Numbered from the stretch's first letter, positions 34,394-47,304 are shown. The stretch: 64,000 nt of DNA from Cladorrhinum sp. PSN259 (GCA_033725935.1 MU867072.1:62001-126000); one strand, 5' to 3'. Made by a program: numbers and translations. Notes: a model not told the origin generated them from the sequence alone.

Positions 34394-37300
34394 ATGCCTG
34401 GAGACGGAAACATGAGTGCAAAGGGCTTTGCATCCGCAGACAGCCCGAGTACGGACGTTGGATCCATGACCAGCGCCGCCCAGGATGGCTACGACGCCCA
34501 GCAGATCAGGGCCCTCGCCCGCCACCCTCCTCCCGGCGCCTCTGTTTACTCTCCTACTGCCATTGTCTCGAGTGCCTTGAATCCGCGCAGCTGTGTGACT
34601 TGCAGGAGGAGAAAGGTTCGCCTCTTAATCTTTCTATTACCTCCTTAAACCTCTGGCCCGGAGTTGTGACTAACAGACATACCAAAGGTCCGTTGCGATA
34701 AGCATATGCCTTGTTCCAATTGTCGTCGAGCGCAAATACCATGTATCTTCCCGGCACCCGGCCGTGCGCCTCGCCGCCCGCGCCCCAAGGACCCGAATGC
34801 GCCACCAAAACAGCCATCAAGTGAAAGAGAGCAGGAATTGATGAAGCGCCTGCGGAAACTGGAAGGCATCGTGGAAGAACTGAGCGGTCAAATCGAGCTA
34901 GAAACTGTGCGTCCTCCCTACAGCACCGGCAATTCTCCCGAGGGAACGACTGTATCTGGTGGCCATGACCAAACACCTGGAGGAAGGCAGCCCACTGCAG
35001 GAAACTTTAACAACTTTGCTCAGGGGTTAACCTCCGCCGCTGCATCCCCGGATCCGCCGAACCCGCCGAACCCGCCGAGAACAATCTCAGGAAATGTCTC
35101 CGAGGCTGACAGAACGCAGAGAAACTCTCCGGACGTACACAAACAGTTTGGACGGTTGATGCTCAACGAAAAGGGAGGCACGCGCTACGTCAGTAGTGGT
35201 CTTTGGTCCAGCATCACAGATGAGCTCGACGAGCTGAGAAACGAGTCCGAAGAGTACCAACACCACGACTCAGAGGATTCAGATGACGAAGCTACCCCTG
35301 ATTCGGCCGACCACATGGGACACTCATTCACAGACCATCATTCTTTTATTCTAGGATACCGCTCTTCGGATGTGGATCTTCGGCCTCTGCACCCATTGCC
35401 ATCGCAAATTCCTTTCATGTGGCAGGTGTTCCAGGAGAATGTCGACCCGATACTAAAGGTTCTCCATGTTCCAACAATGAGCAAGCTCATCCGGGAGCTC
35501 CGCAACAATTTTGACAGTCTCACCCCTTCGACGGAGGCACTAATGTTTGCAATCTACTATGCCTCCATCACCTCACTAGACGAGGATCAGGTATGTCGAT
35601 CCATTGGCCAGTTTTAGCTTAGCTTCTTTGCTCACATGTTTCCAGGTGAAATTGAGTCTCGGGGCCAACAAAGATGCTTTGCTTCTTCAATACCGCTTTG
35701 CCCTTGAGCAAGCCTTGGGCAAGGCGAACTTCCTCACAGCTCCTGATCTCGAAGTCGCCCAAGCCTTTTTATTGTTCTTGGTTCTTGTTCGGCGCCACGA
35801 CGATACAAGATTCGCCTGGACTTTGACCGGGTTGCTCATCCGTATTTGCCAGGCCCTTGGTCTCCACCGCGACGGGACCCACTTTTCCAATCTTACCCCT
35901 TTTCAGATTGAGATGCGACGTCGACTCTTCTGGGCTGTCTGTGTTTTGGACCTACGATCAGCCGAGGATCAGGGGACCGATCTCACCGTCGTCGAGGAGA
36001 CCTTTGACACCCAATTCCCTCTCAACATCAACGATGCCGATATCTCGCCTGATTCGAAGGTCCTCCCCGAGGCCCGAGAAGGCACATCCGACATGACCTT
36101 CTCCATCATCCGATATGAGATGTGCACATTGGCTCGTCGCCTTCACACCATGTCGTCAGCGATGGCGGTCATATGTCCACGAGATTCGGGCAAGTTCTCT
36201 TTGGAAGAAAGAGAACAGATGTTGGTGGACGTTCTCCAGCACGTAGAGGACAAGTACCTCAAGAATAGCACGGATCCCATGTATTGGGCTGCCGCCAACA
36301 TTGCTCGTGTTATTGTTGCCAAAATGACGCTCGTCATCTACCAGCCAGTTCTGTTCCCTGGTGCTGGCAACGAGTATCTCTCACAAGCAATACGGGAGCG
36401 TCTCTTCAATGCATCTCTCGAGGTGTTTGAATACACTCATATCCTCAATACCGACCCTCGATGCAAGCAGTGGCGTTGGCTGTTCCAAACATATAGTCAA
36501 TGGCACGCAGTTGCATACACTCTTATCGAAGTGTCGCATCGGCCTTGGGGTCCAAAGGCTGAGCGTGCCTGGGGAGCCCTCAACCTGAGGTTTGCAGCAC
36601 CTAATTCTGTGGAACTCGAGAGGCTTGCAAGCCACCATGCAGTTTGGGTGCCGCTGAAAAAGCTACACGACAAGGCAAGAAAACATCGCGAGTCAGAAAT
36701 CCTCAGGTTACGGGATAACCCGCAAGCTGCACAGGAACTGGAACTTGAAGACAGATGCGGCTTAGCTCCAACCAGTCTGAGGGCAATTCCTGGTTCACTT
36801 AAAGGTGTTGTCGCGCTTGAACGCTGGCGGAAGCTGGTTAATGCACCTCCAATACCAGAAGCTTTGCAACAGCAAAATCAACAACAACAAGAGCAACAAG
36901 AGCAACCGCAACCGCAATCGCAACCGCAGCCGCAACCGCAGCCGCAACCGCAACAACAGCAAACACAGCAGCAGCAGCAACAACAACTACAACAACGACA
37001 GCAGCAGCAGCAACAGCTTCAACAAGGGCTCCCGCTGGGTCATGAGCTTAATACTACAATGGGGAACGTCCAACAAACGCAGACACAAACACAACTCCCA
37101 CAACAGCAACTGCCTACCAGCAACCCGATGGACCTCCTTGACTCGGTCATGTCAAACAACACTTTTATGTCCAGCGACTTTGCGCACCTGTTCAGTGGAG
37201 AGGCCGCCGAATTTGCGCGCAATACCATATTTGGGTATCAACCTAATGAAATCTCACGCATGAGCACTCCCATGGACTTTAATACCTCTACACCAAACTA

Positions 37301-37613
37301 CGGACTTCGGGGGGCAAACACGATGCCCGTTGGCAATAGTAATGCAGGCACATTCCAGCAACAACTTCAGCAACAGCAGCAGCAGGGGATGGGCGGAGGA
37401 ATACAGTCCCCTGTCAGCATGGAGGATCAGCTTCCGCCGTGGTTGTGGCCGGGTACTGGATCGCCTGATATCATGCGTATGCCCAACTTGGCTGTTGAAG
37501 ATGCAGATATGAATGTGGATGAGGGATTCGATTGGCAGAATTGGCAAGAGAGTTTGGGGAGGTATGAGCTTGAGAATGGCGGTAGAGCAAATAGTGCATG
37601 GGGGCCCGTATAA
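34394..37613 (+). CDS. Zn2Cys6 transcription factor with fungal-specific domain and Gln-rich C-terminus
   Basis: Nuclear DNA-binding regulator; its target pathway cannot be told from sequence. Exons are 34394..34615, 34688..35590 and 35646..37613; introns are 72 and 55 bases. The product is 1030 residues. The binuclear zinc cluster has Cys at 67, 70, 77, 83, 86 and 93 (spacing 2-6-5-2-6). The first intron falls exactly between its third and fourth post-Cys basic residues (RRRK|VRC), a common position. A basic linker and a short coiled coil (EREQELMKRLRKLEGIVEEL) for dimerisation follow. The fungal-specific domain covers about 300-560, with MRRRLFWAVCVLD. Residues about 783-836 are almost all Gln and Pro-Gln. 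The frame is open upstream of ATG 34394 without another ATG. Confidence 0.93.
36868..37028 (+). repeat. CAA/CAG/CCG-CAA repeat coding a Gln and Pro-Gln tract
   Basis: In-frame trinucleotide and hexanucleotide repeats inside the Zn2Cys6 gene. They mix CAA and CAG codons and include a (CCG CAA)n stretch coding PQPQ. Such tracts change length by slippage and often act as activation regions. Confidence 0.85.
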
Positions 37614-38294
37614 AGAAAATGAAGCTAGGGGGTTGTTTGGATATACGGATGGATGGATCTTGGCGAGGTAAAGGGGTCTGAGGTCAAGGTGCGAAAGAGT
37701 ATTTCGTATAGGGTATGGGGTATATAGATGGAGGGACGGGTGCATGGCCGGCATGTTTTTGCTTTTTTTTTCTGATTTGAAGTTCTGATGTAAAATGGTT
37801 GTTGTTTGTTTGACCTGCCTGTAATAGGCGGGTTGACAGAGATGTATGTATGCGATAGATACCCGCTGATACCTATTGATAAAAGAAGTATTATTTATTT
37901 GGAAGCAAAAAAATTGTGACTTTATTGTGTAATCCAATAACAAGTGTATTCCAATATTTTAACCAATTGACCCTGTGCATATACTTCCCCCATGGTATAT
38001 CCGATGAAAGAAAAACGCCATCCAGCCGTTATCCCAAGATATATATATATCCAACCAATGAAAGAAAGAGGGATCCCAATTGTCCATTTCCAATCGACTG
38101 ATCCAACCAAAACAGATGTTCCCAAATTATAACCAATCGGACAAAAAAAATAGAAATCCATCCAAACCCATCCAATCCCACCGCCAAGTCATATCCCCTT
38201 TTCATTACCCCAGCAACCAAAGTAAATAAGCCCCCCCCCCCCCTATTCACTCAACCCTTTTCTATTCAGACCCGCCTTTTTCGTTGCATGTAAA
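37614..38294. other. Convergent intergenic region
   Basis: Between the 3' ends of the Zn2Cys6 gene and the kinase-like gene. Includes a run of 13 C at 38231-38243. No gene recognised. Confidence 0.55.
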
Positions 38295-41200
38295 TCACGG
38301 ATTCCAAAAAGCCCTCTCCCCCTGAGAGTGCGTATCCCCATCCGCGACATCAATGGCATCAATATCCATCGGATCACCCCCACGAGACGGACCAGCAGCA
38401 GCAGCAGAAGAGGAAGCACCACCACCACGACCTTGTAACCCCAGAGGTTCCAACGGCTCAATAACAGTCGGCGGCGCAGTCTCCACGGTAGGCTTAAACC
38501 TATTCCACCACCCCCACTTTTCCTTTTTGCTGTCCGTCGTCTCAGACTTTAACGAGCCGCTCTGCTGCTGCTGCTGCAACAACACCACCCCTCTGGTATT
38601 CTGCAACCACGCGTTTGTTGTTTGTTCCTGCCGCGCTTGGCCCCCCCAGAACCTCGAAGCGACCGGGTTGTTCTCCCCCGGCGGTTGCTTATCCTCCTCC
38701 TCCTTTTGCTTACCTTTACTAAACGGATTTAGTGAAGCCAGAGACCGCTTAATCTCCTCGGACGTCTTTCTTCGTTGTCCGTGTAGAGATACGGGCGGGC
38801 GACCAATCAGCATCCCGCCGTTGGCGATGATGGTCTCCGGCGTCGCCTTGCGTCTGCGCGCGCGGCCGAGGGCGAGCTCGGCCTGGAACTCGTCCTCCCT
38901 CAGCGCGCGCACTTGGCGCTCCGCCTCGCGGACTCGGGCGCGTGACCGGGCGGCCATTGCGGCGTTTGCGTCCTCGCGGCCTTGGGAGCGGGCCCTCGCC
39001 AGCGCGTTTGAGTCTCGCCGGCGGATCGAGAGGGGATCTCGCGGAGTTAGGCGGGGGTGAGTTGTTGCGTCATTCAAAGTTAGCGGGGCCTGGGCGGCGG
39101 AAATAGAGGAAGTGCCGCCGGAGGAGGAGGTTGTCGGGGCTAAGCCTGGGAGGTTTGCCTTTCGTGCGCGGTCGCGGGCGCGGGCGTCTTCCATTGCTGC
39201 CGCGCGGCGCTGGCGCTCGGCTTCGAGGCCTCGCTGGCGCAGGCGGACCCTCTCGCGGGCTTCTTCTTCGGTTTGGAGGACGTAGTTTGGTTGCGTGCGG
39301 TACCAGGTTCCCAAGGAGACTTGTCGCTCCTGCTGTTGTTGGGTGCTGCTGCTGCGGTCCGTGGGGGATACGGCAAAGTCGTAGGCTGGTGGGGGAGGGA
39401 GGGTGTTGCCTGCGAAGGGGGGGCCGGAGTCAATCTCCATGGCGTCGGGGTCAACTACAGACGACAGAATCTTAGTGAGACACTACAAGAGCAGAAAATT
39501 TTGGGTGGAATACATACCTTGTTGGGCCCGGCTGGGACCGGGCGTTGCAGAACGTACTTGCTGGGCTAGTTCCTGTGCTCGTTGTTGGGCCCGTTGCTGT
39601 GCTGCTCTGCCTTGCTGTTCTCGGTATTGTTCCCTTCGCGCTTGCATTATCTCTTTGCGCATTGCTGCGCGGTACCGCTCTACGCCCTCCATTCGCCGCT
39701 CGATAGGGATTGGATGAGGACTCATCGGCGAACGTGGGGTATTGGGGTTCGGGCGTCGAGGATGAGGGAACGGGATGTTGATGGAGGATATGGGCGGGTA
39801 ATCTGCTGCTGTTATTCTGTCGGATACCAAAGGGTCGATGGGACGGCGGCGGCGAGAGGCGCGGCCGGAGCCTGAGGAGCGACGAGAGCTTGCTCTTGAG
39901 GAGCGATCGGAAGCCGCTGACGAAGGACGAGAGCTGGAAGAAACAAAAGAGCTAGAGGAAGGACCAGGATCGGTTGGAGCTAAATAAGGGACATCCGGAT
40001 AGGGAACATTTGGATACTGCGGCATTATCCGTTGTTGGAAAAGGGGGATAGGAGGAAGGGGATGTTCTCGTCGCACGCCATATGAGGCTTCAGGGGCTGA
40101 TTGGGTGGAACCCTGTGATGCACTGGGGGGGATACCTTGGGGTTGTTGCCCCTGAGGTTTCGAGAATAGTCCCGGAGGTGTGATCTTGCGTACAGTGTTG
40201 GAGAAGAAGCGGACGGTCTTGCGGGCGGCATTCCCAAGTGGGGTGGGATCGGACGAAGCCTTCTTGTGGCCAATATATGGTTGCCCATCACCACGTTGCG
40301 GGAGTCTCAGGGGTCGAGGAGCGGCATCTGATGGGAAAAGGGCAGCGTTTAGAGCTTCTTCTGCTTCTTCTCGATCTCTTTGTGCCTGCCGCAGGTCTTC
40401 CTCGTCGATCCGAGCTTGTTGCGCTGGACTACGGTACTGAATGCTCCGATCATAGCCCGGTGGGGGCCTGTCGTAATATGATGGTCCCGGCAAAGGCCAA
40501 GGGGTTCTCGATGAATGCGGAATCCGTGGCGGCTCGGGAGGCCTGGGACGAGGAAGCCTTAGTCGAATTCTCGGCCTTGTACTCCAGTCCTCAGGTTCTG
40601 ATTCCGAGGAACCTGCTATATTTGCCACACGAGCCTGAACAACTCCGCCTTTCTTCTTCTTCTTCTCCGTCTTCTTAACACCACCTTCCCGAGTGGTTCT
40701 ACTTTTGGGCCGAGAAGAAACAACGGTTGCTCTTGCTGCTCGAGGCCCTCCTCCAGCTCCTCCAGCTCCTCCACGTCTCAAATCCCTGAATCCTGGCAGA
40801 TTTGACATTGCTGGGAATTTCGGCAACATTCTGGTCAAGCCGCCTAACGAGTTTAAGCCACTTCCCCATTGTAATCCTCCTGATCCTTGGTTGGCCGCTC
40901 GGTTTGCTGCTTGTCTTTGCAGGTCGACTTCCAAAAGTGCTCGTAGTCCAGGTATCACGCCTGCGGTTCCTCCCGGTATAGGCCCTTGCGGGACAAAGAC
41001 CGTCTGACTAGCGTTAGGTACCAGGGGGATAGCTGGAACGATGACTGGGGGTAGTTGAGGTGGTGGGGGTTGCTGAAGTGGTGGAGGTTGCTGAGGTGGT
41101 GGAGGCTGCTGAGGAGGTGGGGGTGGAGGTGGTGGAGGTGGTGGTGGTGGAGGAGGAGGAGGTACGAGTACAGCATGCTGTGGTTGAGGTGCCGGTGGTG

Positions 41201-43544
41201 GTGCTAATGGTGGTTGTCCTCCTCCTCCTCCTGCTGGTCCTCCTGCCCCCGCCTGCTGTGCGGGTTGTTGCGCAGCTTGGTTCGCAGCTTGTAGTGCGGT
41301 TTGCTGTGCCATTGCGGTTTGTATTGCAGTCTGCATATAAGCCTGCCATTCCCCAGGTTGCAGCTGATCATACCATTCCTGAGCCTCGCTCGGGCCCATC
41401 GTCTGCGGCGCCGGCCCTCCCGTGTTCAGCCAGTCCAACAGTCCGTCTCTGAGCCCACCCGGAAACGGGGTGTTCAAGGGCTGGTCAAAGATCATCATGG
41501 AGAGGTTTCGGCTCTGAGCATCACCTATCGTGTCTGCCGTCGCGAGAGCAATAATTTGCTCGACTTCGTGAAAGTCTGGTCGTCGGTCCGGGTTTTCGTA
41601 CATCATCCTGATGACCAAGTCGCGCAGATAGGGGTCGACGTGGCCAAAGTGCTGGTCGAGGAGAAGCATGCCTGCGTGGGTTCTGGCTGGCGGGTGTCCT
41701 GCCTGGAAGGGATGGGCAGGATCGTGCCAGTAGATTACCGGCTCCGGAGGCGATTCTGGCATGCGATACCTCGTAATGATGTTATACATGACGTGCCCTA
41801 GCTGGAATATGTTTGTCTTGTGGCTGTATTTGCCTGCCACGTCGGGCTCGTACGATGGATGAACATCCTTCCAGCGCCTGGGAGGAATATTTCGCAATTC
41901 CTGTATCCTCGCCATCCCCCATTCCGTCGTGAACTGCTCCGGTGCCAGATATCCCTTCTTTCCTCTGCCCCTGCGTGGATAAACCCACCCAAAGTTGTCC
42001 AGCGCGGCCGGCTGAGCATCCTCCATCAGGCCGAAATCCGTGATCTTGAGGCGGGGCGCTCCGTAGTGACGGCTGTTGGGATCATTGTCGTATTCACCGA
42101 CGAGTATATTCTGCGGATCGATATCAAAGTGGACATAGTTCCGGGGAGGAATGTGTGGGTGCGGCATCTCGTCGATGTCACCTTGGCCGCCATGTATGAA
42201 GGCCTGCTGATCTGGTGCCCTCTCGATTGGCGGCCACGCCATCGCGGTATAAATCCTCCAGAGGCAGACGAAAAAGTGCCAGTACAGCTTGTCCGGAAGT
42301 CTTGGGCTGCCGCCGTCCGCAGGCGCCGGCTCGTCGAGGAGAAAATCCCACAGTCTGTGGGCCGCTTTCCAAAGGTCACCCCGGCTCATGTACTCCAGAG
42401 AGGTCATGCCGCCCCCGGGCAGGTCATAATATGGAATCACAGGCGAATTCGGTCCGAGGCGCGCAAACTGCACGACGTGCGCTGCTTTTATCCCCTTGGC
42501 GGTCCAGAGAACCTCATCCCTGGCAGTATTCCGCACCAGGACCAGCTCTTGCTGTAGATCGAAACCGGGTCTCTGCATTTTCGCTTCGTTCACGAACCAG
42601 TACTTGATGACGACGTAAATTTTGTCCTGTGGCCTCGCCAGGTCCGGCACTACTTCATACAGCGCCGCCAACCCCTGGCCGCCCGCGCCCAGAGTCTTCA
42701 AATATGCCATATCCCAATTTGTCGGCCCCCTACTAAACCCAAACAGCCCGGCCAAGTCCCGAATAAGGTCGAATGCGTTCTTTCTATCTTTCCTGGAACG
42801 ACGCTGCTGGTTTACAGCTTGCTGGAGGACTGGGTACCTGTTCTGTTCAAAGGCAAACTGGCCCCAATAGAGTGGATTGGGGATCCAGGTCTGGCGCACA
42901 TTGCCGTACATGGGGAATTGATATTGGCCAACCTTAAAGGGGTTGCTTGGGTCTCTCACAAACTGTGCCCAAGGAACAGGCAGAAGCCCCTGTTGCTGTT
43001 GTTGCTGTTGTTGCTGCTGCTGCTGTCCAGCCGGTTGATTCAACAGATGGAACGGTACAGGAGCAGCTGGTGCTGGCTGAGGAGGAGGAGGAGGTCCGGC
43101 CGGGTGAGCCATACCCTGCTGGGGAACCGCCCCGGGAGCTGGCGGCGGACCTGGAATCCCATACTGAGCTTGCTGGTTCTGCAAATTGACTTGGGCCGCA
43201 TGTTGCTGATACTGCTGAGCAACTTGAGCCTGTTGAAGCTGGTGGGCTTGAGGCATCTGCGCGAACTGCTGACCCACAACACCGCCGCGGCCGCGGCCGC
43301 CACCCCGTCCTCCACCACCCAGAGGCGGAAGCTGCCCAGCTTGACCTCCACCCCGTCCCCGTCCCCGTCCCCGTCCCCCTCCCTGTCCCTGACCTCGACC
43401 GCGACCTCGACCTCCACCCCGCCCTCTACCCCGGCCTCCGCGACCGGGAGGCGGAGCCAGCCCAGCTTGATTCTGAGCAGCTTGCTGAGCCTGACCAGCA
43501 GGCATGGGCGGAGGCACCGGGGGCGGCTGGTAATTATGAGCCAT
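38295..43544 (-). CDS. Giant RGG/polyQ/polyP protein with a divergent protein-kinase domain
   Basis: Exons 39518..43544 and 38295..39454, intron 39455..39517 (GTATGT...TAG), product 1728 residues. Residues 35-90 are RGG/GRG repeats, an RNA-binding style tract. Residues 174-185 are poly-Gln. A kinase-like domain spans about 275-665: glycine loop GAGGQG (287-292), VVIKYW with Lys314, HFD in YVHFDIDPQNIL (His472, Asp474, Asn479), DFG at 503-505, APE at 534-536 and a DRRPDFHEVE end. The catalytic Lys, Asp, Asn and DFG are kept, so activity is possible, but HRD is HFD. Long Pro-rich (about 790-850), basic and Arg/Ser-rich disordered regions follow. There is no signal peptide. The substrate is unknown. 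Confidence 0.85.
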
Positions 43545-44281
43545 CGCGTTCGAATTGTTGTGGTTAAGCTTTTAGTTATATCTAGCTTGTATGAACCCAG
43601 TTAAAAACGATGGGGAAAGAAACTCGATCGAGGTTGAGTGTTTGTTTTTCCGACCATCCAGAAAAAGTTCGCTGCAACTGAAGGACAACAGAGTTGCAAT
43701 CGTTTTTTTTTTTGCTTTTCCTCCTAGCAGAGAGAAAAATCCACAAGAACGATCCCATTGTTTAGAAACATCATTTTTCCCACACACAAAGACCTCCTAG
43801 CTTGCAAGCATCACCAAAAACATCAAACTCGACCCGCCGCTGCTTTGTTGACAAAGGTTTGGAAGCTCCAGCTGATAGCCGTTTTGGGTAACAAACCTTC
43901 CCAACATCCAATGAGATTTGTAAAAGAAAGAAACCCTCCAGTTACCAAAAACGTTGTCCGAGCTTGAGCCTTTGTCATAAAACAGGAAAATCATATTGTC
44001 ATTCCAGTCTCTCTCTATCTATTCCCAGAATCGCTTCGATGACACCATTATCCGAAATAATCCCCCCCCTCCTCTAAAAGTCCAAGCAAAATATAACAAA
44101 TCGAGATAAAATTGATAAAGGTTGCACAAATGATTACACCTTAACGCCTGGCTAGATCCCTTCGTTCCAAGTCGTACAAAGAATGATGTGATGTTCAAAC
44201 ACGTAACCAGCTTGACCTCCAATCGCCGAAAACGACAAGAAAACAACAAAAACAAATGGCGCCGTAAACCCACAAAACTTT
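43545..44281. other. Intergenic region between the giant kinase-like gene and the ZIP 3' end
   Basis: No gene recognised; it contains the promoter and leader of the minus-strand giant gene. Confidence 0.5.
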
Positions 44282-46310
44282 TTATGCCCACTTGCCCAGC
44301 AAACTCATTATCGCCATTCCGGCCACCAATGCACCCAGGCCCAACATCGTCCTCAGGGGACCTGACTTTGTCATTTCGCCTCCAAGCATCCAGTCGTGCG
44401 CCCACATTTCAACGACGCCAACCCACACGAGAATTCCTGCCGAGAAGGCATCGAGAGTGCCGATTGCAATAACAGTTGCCGGGTCGTTTCCGTTAAATTG
44501 GTGAAGAGCCCCGATGCCGATAGCCATACCAATGGGTGTAACGAGGGCAAAAGCGAGCGCCAACAAAAGCTTCTTCTTCATAGAAACATGAGGCACAGAT
44601 TCCCCAACCGTAGGACTTCCATCCGACTCGCTTCCTGATAATTCCTCTCTCCCGCTTGGTTTCCGCCCTGCCGGGAGGACGCCATTCACATTCGTGTTGG
44701 TCGTGACGGCGGGCTCAGTGTGCTTGGGCTCGTTCGGAGAGGGTGGTTCGTGGTGGAAATGCCCATGTCCCGGACCATGGCCGTGGCCGTGGATCCCACC
44801 GTGAGCAGATGACAAGCCGGGACGTCCGAGGGAGGCGATTCTAGTGCCGAGAGCAATGCCCTCAAACATTTGATGGAAGACAATAACAGCAAAAAGGGTG
44901 CCAAAGAAGCTGTCGCCAGCGACGACGAGTGTGAGGCCGATAAGAAGCGAGTGAAATATGATTCCGGATTCGAGGACGGTAATGTTGACCATGTCAGACC
45001 TGGAAGTCGAGACAGGCGCTTGGTCGGAGTCGGAGCCAGTCTCAATGTTTCGCGCGCGCTCCTTCGATTGGTGCCACTCGACCAGACGGCTTCCGGCGTA
45101 CTCGACCAAAAACGAAAGAAATAAGCCGGCCATAAGGATGGCTGACGCCGTGGCCTCATACGAGAGCTCTCCGAGACATTCGTTCTGGAACATTAATACT
45201 GCGTGAGTGTAGAGGTGAATAAAGGCGGTCGAGATAATAACGCCGGTACCGAACTGCCTGAGGATGGTGAAGGCAATGTGTTTTGGAGACACGAAAGATG
45301 ATATCAAGATGGGTGTGAAGACGCCGATGGAACTGGTGGCAAGCATGACAAACAGCAAACCTACGCGTAATTTGATGTTGTAATCGCGCTGCGTTCTTTC
45401 ACAGGTCTTTGCAACCTCCTCACCAGAAGAGCCCGTGCAGTGCTCGACACCAGCGTGAAAGTGGCATTTCTGGCCAGAAGAGCTTTCGCCGTCGTGGTCG
45501 TCGTGGTCAGCATGACCTTCCTCAGTAGCCAAAGTGATCTCCACATCATCACCACTTGGAGAAAGACAGAAACTAGTGAAGAGTCAGTGGCGTGCGCAAC
45601 ATGAAATGCGTAGAGTTAGGAGAGCATACCTTTCTCCATCATGGGTGTGGCAGCCAGTGAAAGATGGCGGGAGATCTTGGGTTGCTGTTACGGTTGTGTG
45701 TACGCGATACTCGGTCTCACCCGCCAAGCATAGACTTGCAAATGTGTTAGCAAATGTAGTAGTCAAAAGAATGTGCGGTGTACTCACACTTCTGTTCCAT
45801 GGAAATGGCAACCTGTTACTGCTGTTACTTCTGAAGCAGCGGCAGCGGCAGCGTTCTGTGTAGGGGTTGGTGTGGTTGCATGACCGGTCTCTTCGGCAGC
45901 AAGGAAGATCTGGACTTCACCAGTGGGTGCGTGGCAGAATCTACACCAGCCATTGTACTTAGCCAACTGTTCATGAGTGATAGATATGAGTGGTGGATGA
46001 AGCCCTACGTTTCTGTGCCGTGTCCATGGCAGTCTGTATATGATGAGGCGGTTGCAGCGGTGCCGGAAACACGGAACTCTGTTGACCCCACATTACAGAA
46101 TTGCTCAGAGCCGTGGAGGTGGCATTTTGAGACAGCGGTGACGGACGGAGTCGGGGCCGTGCCGGAAGGGGCCGTCGTTACTTGTGGCGCCCGGATGTGA
46201 AGTGGAGCGACGGTAGCCGCTTCGGCAGTCGAGGCGTACAAATAAGGAAGGGCGAACAACCCGTAGAGAACGGCCGCCCTCATCGGCGAGCCTGACGGTA
46301 TTGAGTACAT
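44282..46310 (-). CDS. ZIP zinc transporter with five CHxH-type repeats in its secreted N-terminus
   Basis: Imports zinc across the plasma membrane (ZIP/Zrt family). Exons are 46009..46310, 45788..45940, 45630..45734 and 44282..45572; introns are 45941..46008, 45735..45787 and 45573..45629. The product is 616 residues. A signal peptide (to about residue 31, STAEA) is followed by about 200 extracellular residues with five repeats: CHLHGSEQFC, CHGHGTETFC, CHFHGTEVLC, CHTHDGESFC and CHFHAGVEHC. Each except the last is followed by a Gly-rich strand-like stretch. Introns 1-3 each fall inside the box of repeats 2-4, after the ET, EV or ES position. The transporter core keeps the metal-site helices HSLLIGLTLVV and HQMFEGIALG. 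A cytosolic His-rich loop (HGHGHGPGHGHFHH) lies between TM3 and TM4 or near it. Probably zinc-regulated; see the promoter motifs. Confidence 0.92.
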
Positions 46311-46902
46311 GATGTTGATGGATGGTGACTGTCAAGGAGCCGCAGTCACAATGCGGGAAACCGCTCGCAATATAGCAACGAAACACAGGCGCACACAAAA
46401 CAGGGGTTATTGCGTACTTCTCGATCGTGTCGTCTCAGCGCCCTCCTAAGTGGCGTGTTCTGCCAAGTCGAATTGAGTCGTCAAGGTGCGCACACAATCC
46501 CAGGAACCCGGGTGGCGACGGCGGCGGCAGCAGCAACAAGGAATCCGGGGAAAGAGAGCAGGTAGTAGGTATGAGATAATAAAGAGAGAAGTCAGCAAAA
46601 AGAAAGAAGAAGCAAAATAGAATAATTACTGTGTAAGGGAATTTCCCTCCACCTTCCCAACCCACGTTTTTGATGGAGCCGACCGACCATCCCCTCGTCC
46701 CCCGTTCCTCGTTTCTCTCGTCCGTTGTCACCTCCATCCAGTCTTGTCTTGGTTGGGAATCTCCACCCATCGCGCAAATCCCGGAGGGCGGATGCGCGAA
46801 AGTGGCCGAGTTGCGGCCTTGAGGGTCCGCATCGTCAAGAAAAATAAATATGTGCGTTCTGATTGGTCCGTGGGCGCCCAGAACTGCACGCAATCTTGTG
46901 CC

Positions 46903-46918
46903 GAGAACCTTGATGGCC
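46903..46918 (+). promoter_or_regulatory. Zinc-response-like motif, copy 1
   Basis: GAGAACCTTGATGGCC, containing ACCTTG (reverse of CAAGGT). Begins exactly 60 bases before copy 2. Confidence 0.65.
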
Positions 46919-46962
46919 AGCAGCGGGGGAGTGAGAAAAATGCCCAGCCGTGGCCAGCAAGT

Positions 46963-46978
46963 GAGAACCTTGATGGAC
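46963..46978 (+). promoter_or_regulatory. Zinc-response-like motif, copy 2
   Basis: GAGAACCTTGATGGAC, same orientation as copy 1. It is followed at 46986-47008 by CGCTAACA...GGGCAGCC, which recurs after copy 4. Confidence 0.65.
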
Positions 46979-47282
46979 AGCCCCTCGCTAACAAAAAAAA
47001 GGGCAGCCGCGACTTCGACGGCCCCCCCGTGCCACCCTCAACCTGGGAGTTTCAGCAAGCCACAGACTAACACATAATTACCCCCATGCACTAACCTGCT
47101 AAGAAGGTAAAAACTGACAAGGGAAGCCGTTGTTATCTGATGGCTATTGATAACTTGCATGTGCGCTGCAACATGCAACTTCATGCTGATCGCAATGGGG
47201 TCATTCCAGGCTAAACCCTTCTTCGGTTAACAAAGTCTTGGAATCTTGGCGATAGCGGCATACCATGCATCCAATCCCTCGA

Positions 47283-47304
47283 GGCCATCAATGTTCTCAC
47301 CTTG
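47283..47304 (-). promoter_or_regulatory. Zinc-response-like motif, copy 3 (variant, opposite strand)
   Basis: On the minus strand GAGAACATTGATGGCC (47283-47298), one mismatch in the core. An ACCTTG on the plus strand abuts it at 47299-47304, restoring a CAAGGT core. It lies about 165 bases before the start of the GPI-protein gene. Confidence 0.55.

Noticed and set aside
36795..36986. Leu-rich minus-strand frame
   Set aside because: Antisense of the Gln-coding repeat in the Zn2Cys6 gene.
39481..39517. Stop of the first frame of the giant gene at 39483
   Set aside because: A GTATGT donor at 39517 and TAG acceptor at 39455 restore the frame into the second large exon, so it is an intron and not a gene end.
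40693..43604. Several long plus-strand frames opposite the giant kinase-like gene
   Set aside because: They arise from Pro/Gly/Gln-coding repeats on the minus strand read in antisense.
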